Below are positions 62,987-64,000 of a DNA stretch of 64,000 nt, one piece after another (position 1 is the first letter of the stretch; each line of letters opens with the position of its first letter). The stretch spans positions 1 through 64,000 of the forward strand of contig NZ_QKYN01000070.1 in the NCBI RefSeq assembly GCF_003258295.1, in the 5' to 3' direction. The stretch comes from Streptacidiphilus pinicola (lineage in GTDB: Bacteria; Actinomycetota; Actinomycetes; Streptomycetales; Streptomycetaceae). The position numbers and the translations under genes are program-made. The notes under the pieces were generated by a model. That model saw only the letters and a list, made by a program, of their open reading frames with translations. It had not been told where the DNA came from and did not search any database.

Positions 62987-63097
62987 GAGGCCTGAGCGTA
63001 GTCCGCGGCAGGGGGTCGTGCCCGTTGCCGCGGGACAGGCAACCCCCGCGGGGTGGTGTGCCGCGCCGGAGCGGACATTCGGGCGGACTCCCCGACC

Positions 63098-63402
63098 ATG
63101 GACGAGGCGTACGACCGCGGGCTGGACGAGGACGGGACGCTCGCGCGCGAGGGCGCGTTGGGGCGGGTGCCGGCGGCGTTCGAGCCGGTCGTGGCGGCCG
63201 GACGGGAGGGGATCCGGGCCGGCTTCGGCGATCCCGCCGACGCCGCCTCACGGCTGCACAGCGCCTACCTCTACGGCAGCGTCCCGCGCGGCACCGCGGT
63301 GCCCGGACGCTCGGACCTCGACCTGCTGCTCGCCCTGCGCGGCGCCCCCGACGCGGCCGACGCGCCGCCGCGGACGCGCTCGGCGCGGCCCCGCGAGCGT
63401 AA
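63098..63402 (+). pseudogene. Truncated nucleotidyltransferase-domain gene
   Basis: From the ATG at 63098 about 90 codons encode a minimal nucleotidyltransferase start: RLHSAYLYGSVPRGTAVPGRSDLDLLLAL, with the GS and D-x-D metal motif intact. After LALRG the frame degenerates into Arg/Ala/Pro-rich sequence without the rest of the domain and stays open, out of frame, through the next gene. The region after about 63340 shows no continuation in any frame. A deletion or frameshift remnant is the best reading; the 3' limit is approximate. Confidence 0.6.
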
Positions 63403-63449
63403 GAGGCTGTCGGCGGACGCGGTCGAACGGATCGACTACTCTCGCGCGG

Positions 63450-64000
63450 GTGACGCAGACCCCGCCGCCCTCGGCCTCGGCTCCGCAGGCTCCCCCGTAT
63501 CCCGACGCGCCTCCGCCCGCTCCGGCGAAGCTGAGCGCGGCCGCGGTGTGCGCGCTGGTCGCGTCCGCGGTGGCGCTGGTGCCGGTGGGCGTGGTGCTGG
63601 GGATCGTCGCGCTGTTCCGCACCCAGCGGCTGCGGCTGCGCGGCCGTCGGCTGGCCGTGGTCGCGCTGTCGCTGTGCGCGGCATGGACGGCGCTCGGCAT
63701 GGTGGGGATCATCGCGACGGCGGCCGTGATCGGCTCCCAGCAGGGGCCGCTCAGCTCCTTCGGCGCCGGGACCTGCTTCACCTACCACGACGGCACCGAC
63801 ACCGCGCAGGGCGTCGACGTCGCGAGCTGCGCGCAGGCCCACGACGGTCAGGTCGTCGCCCACCACGGTCTCGGCTCCAGCTACCCCGGGCAGGACGCCG
63901 CCTCCGAGCAGTCGGTGCTGGGCTGCGTCGGCGACGCGGCCCTGGCGGTCCCCGACGCCGGGCGCCTGAACCTGTCCACCCGGCTGCGGATCTACTACCC
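63450..64000 (+). CDS. DUF4190-type membrane protein, 3' end outside the window
   Basis: At least 183 residues from the GTG at 63450, no stop within the window. A Pro/Ala-rich N-terminus (about 1-27) precedes two membrane helices (about 30-52 and 62-92) joined by the loop FRTQRLRLRGRRLA, the DUF4190 arrangement. The outer part (about 100 onward) has paired cysteines (GTCFTY, VASCAQ, VLGCVG), suggesting disulfides, and resembles the septum-formation-type domains that often follow DUF4190. Function unknown. Confidence 0.78.
   Translation, partial: MTQTPPPSASAPQAPPYPDAPPPAPAKLSAAAVCALVASAVALVPVGVVLGIVALFRTQRLRLRGRRLAVVALSLCAAWTALGMVGIIATAAVIGSQQGPLSSFGAGTCFTYHDGTDTAQGVDVASCAQAHDGQVVAHHGLGSSYPGQDAASEQSVLGCVGDAALAVPDAGRLNLSTRLRIYY

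Noticed and set aside
62987-63097. SAM riboswitch or T-box in front of the cystathionine gamma-synthase gene
   Set aside because: The gap is only 111 bases and shows no conserved riboswitch core or T-box sequence. A GCGGGG/CCCCGC pairing is ordinary here.
63402-64000. Continuation of the nucleotidyltransferase frame to the end of the window
   Set aside because: The sequence in that frame is Arg/Ala/Gly-rich without domain features and overlaps the DUF4190 gene, whose frame has clear membrane helices and paired cysteines.

Overview
This window is a high-GC stretch of an actinobacterial chromosome, most likely from a Streptomycetaceae member (Streptomyces, Kitasatospora or Streptacidiphilus). 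The evidence is gene content and local order: glpX next to a WhiB-like gene and a class I fumarase, oxyR/ahpC/ahpD, PhoH, mycothiol amidase (mca), greA, a DrrAB-type ABC pair, ilvA and a cystathionine gamma-synthase. Codons end strongly in G or C, and GTG starts and leaderless-looking promoters are common. No tRNA, rRNA, transposase, CRISPR array or phage gene was seen.

Layout. 1-6.8 kb: central carbon genes (class II FBPase, class I and class II fumarases) with WblI and a DUF1707 protein. 6.8-9.3 kb: a large secreted GH18 chitinase behind a DasR-type (dre) site. 9.3-13.8 kb: a TPR protein, a 2OG-Fe(II) oxygenase preceded by a cysteine-type leader peptide, MgtC, an ArsR regulator with a His-rich metal exporter, and a CDP-alcohol transferase. 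13.8-17.8 kb: VOC protein, pirin and the oxyR/ahpCD peroxide system. 17.8-25.3 kb: AI-2E transporter, lysozyme-like wall protein, PhoH, a SigE-type sigma factor with its membrane partner, UppS, and an aldo/keto reductase. 25.4-33.4 kb: a second chitinase with its own dre site, a two-gene D-amino-acid catabolic operon, a degenerate GH5-like protein and an AlaT-type aminotransferase. 33.4-40.8 kb: GTP-PEPCK, hemolysin III, an MFS exporter with its TetR regulator, and a DUF255 thioredoxin-fold protein.

40.9-51.4 kb is the most unusual region: a compact biosynthetic cluster with no NRPS or PKS. One six-gene operon (50466 down to 44338) encodes a cysteine-synthase-like enzyme, an O-methyltransferase, an ATP-grasp ligase, a TauD-type dioxygenase, a HpcH/HpaI aldolase and a second cysteine-synthase-like enzyme. 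A second, three-gene operon (44150 down to 40884) encodes an FAD monooxygenase, a serine O-acetyltransferase and another ATP-grasp ligase. An AraC-type regulator is divergent. The two operons share a 17-bp upstream motif. The gene set suggests O-acetylserine feeding beta-substituted alanines that are oxidised, extended, methylated and joined by ATP-grasp ligases into a small peptide-like product. The product itself is not predictable from sequence.

51.4-64 kb: a secreted alpha/beta hydrolase, glutamate decarboxylase, a NarK remnant with an internal deletion, a NiCoT nickel importer with a Nur box, mca, DUF4307, greA, the ABC pair, ilvA, MarR, cystathionine gamma-synthase, a broken nucleotidyltransferase and the start of a DUF4190 gene that runs off the window.
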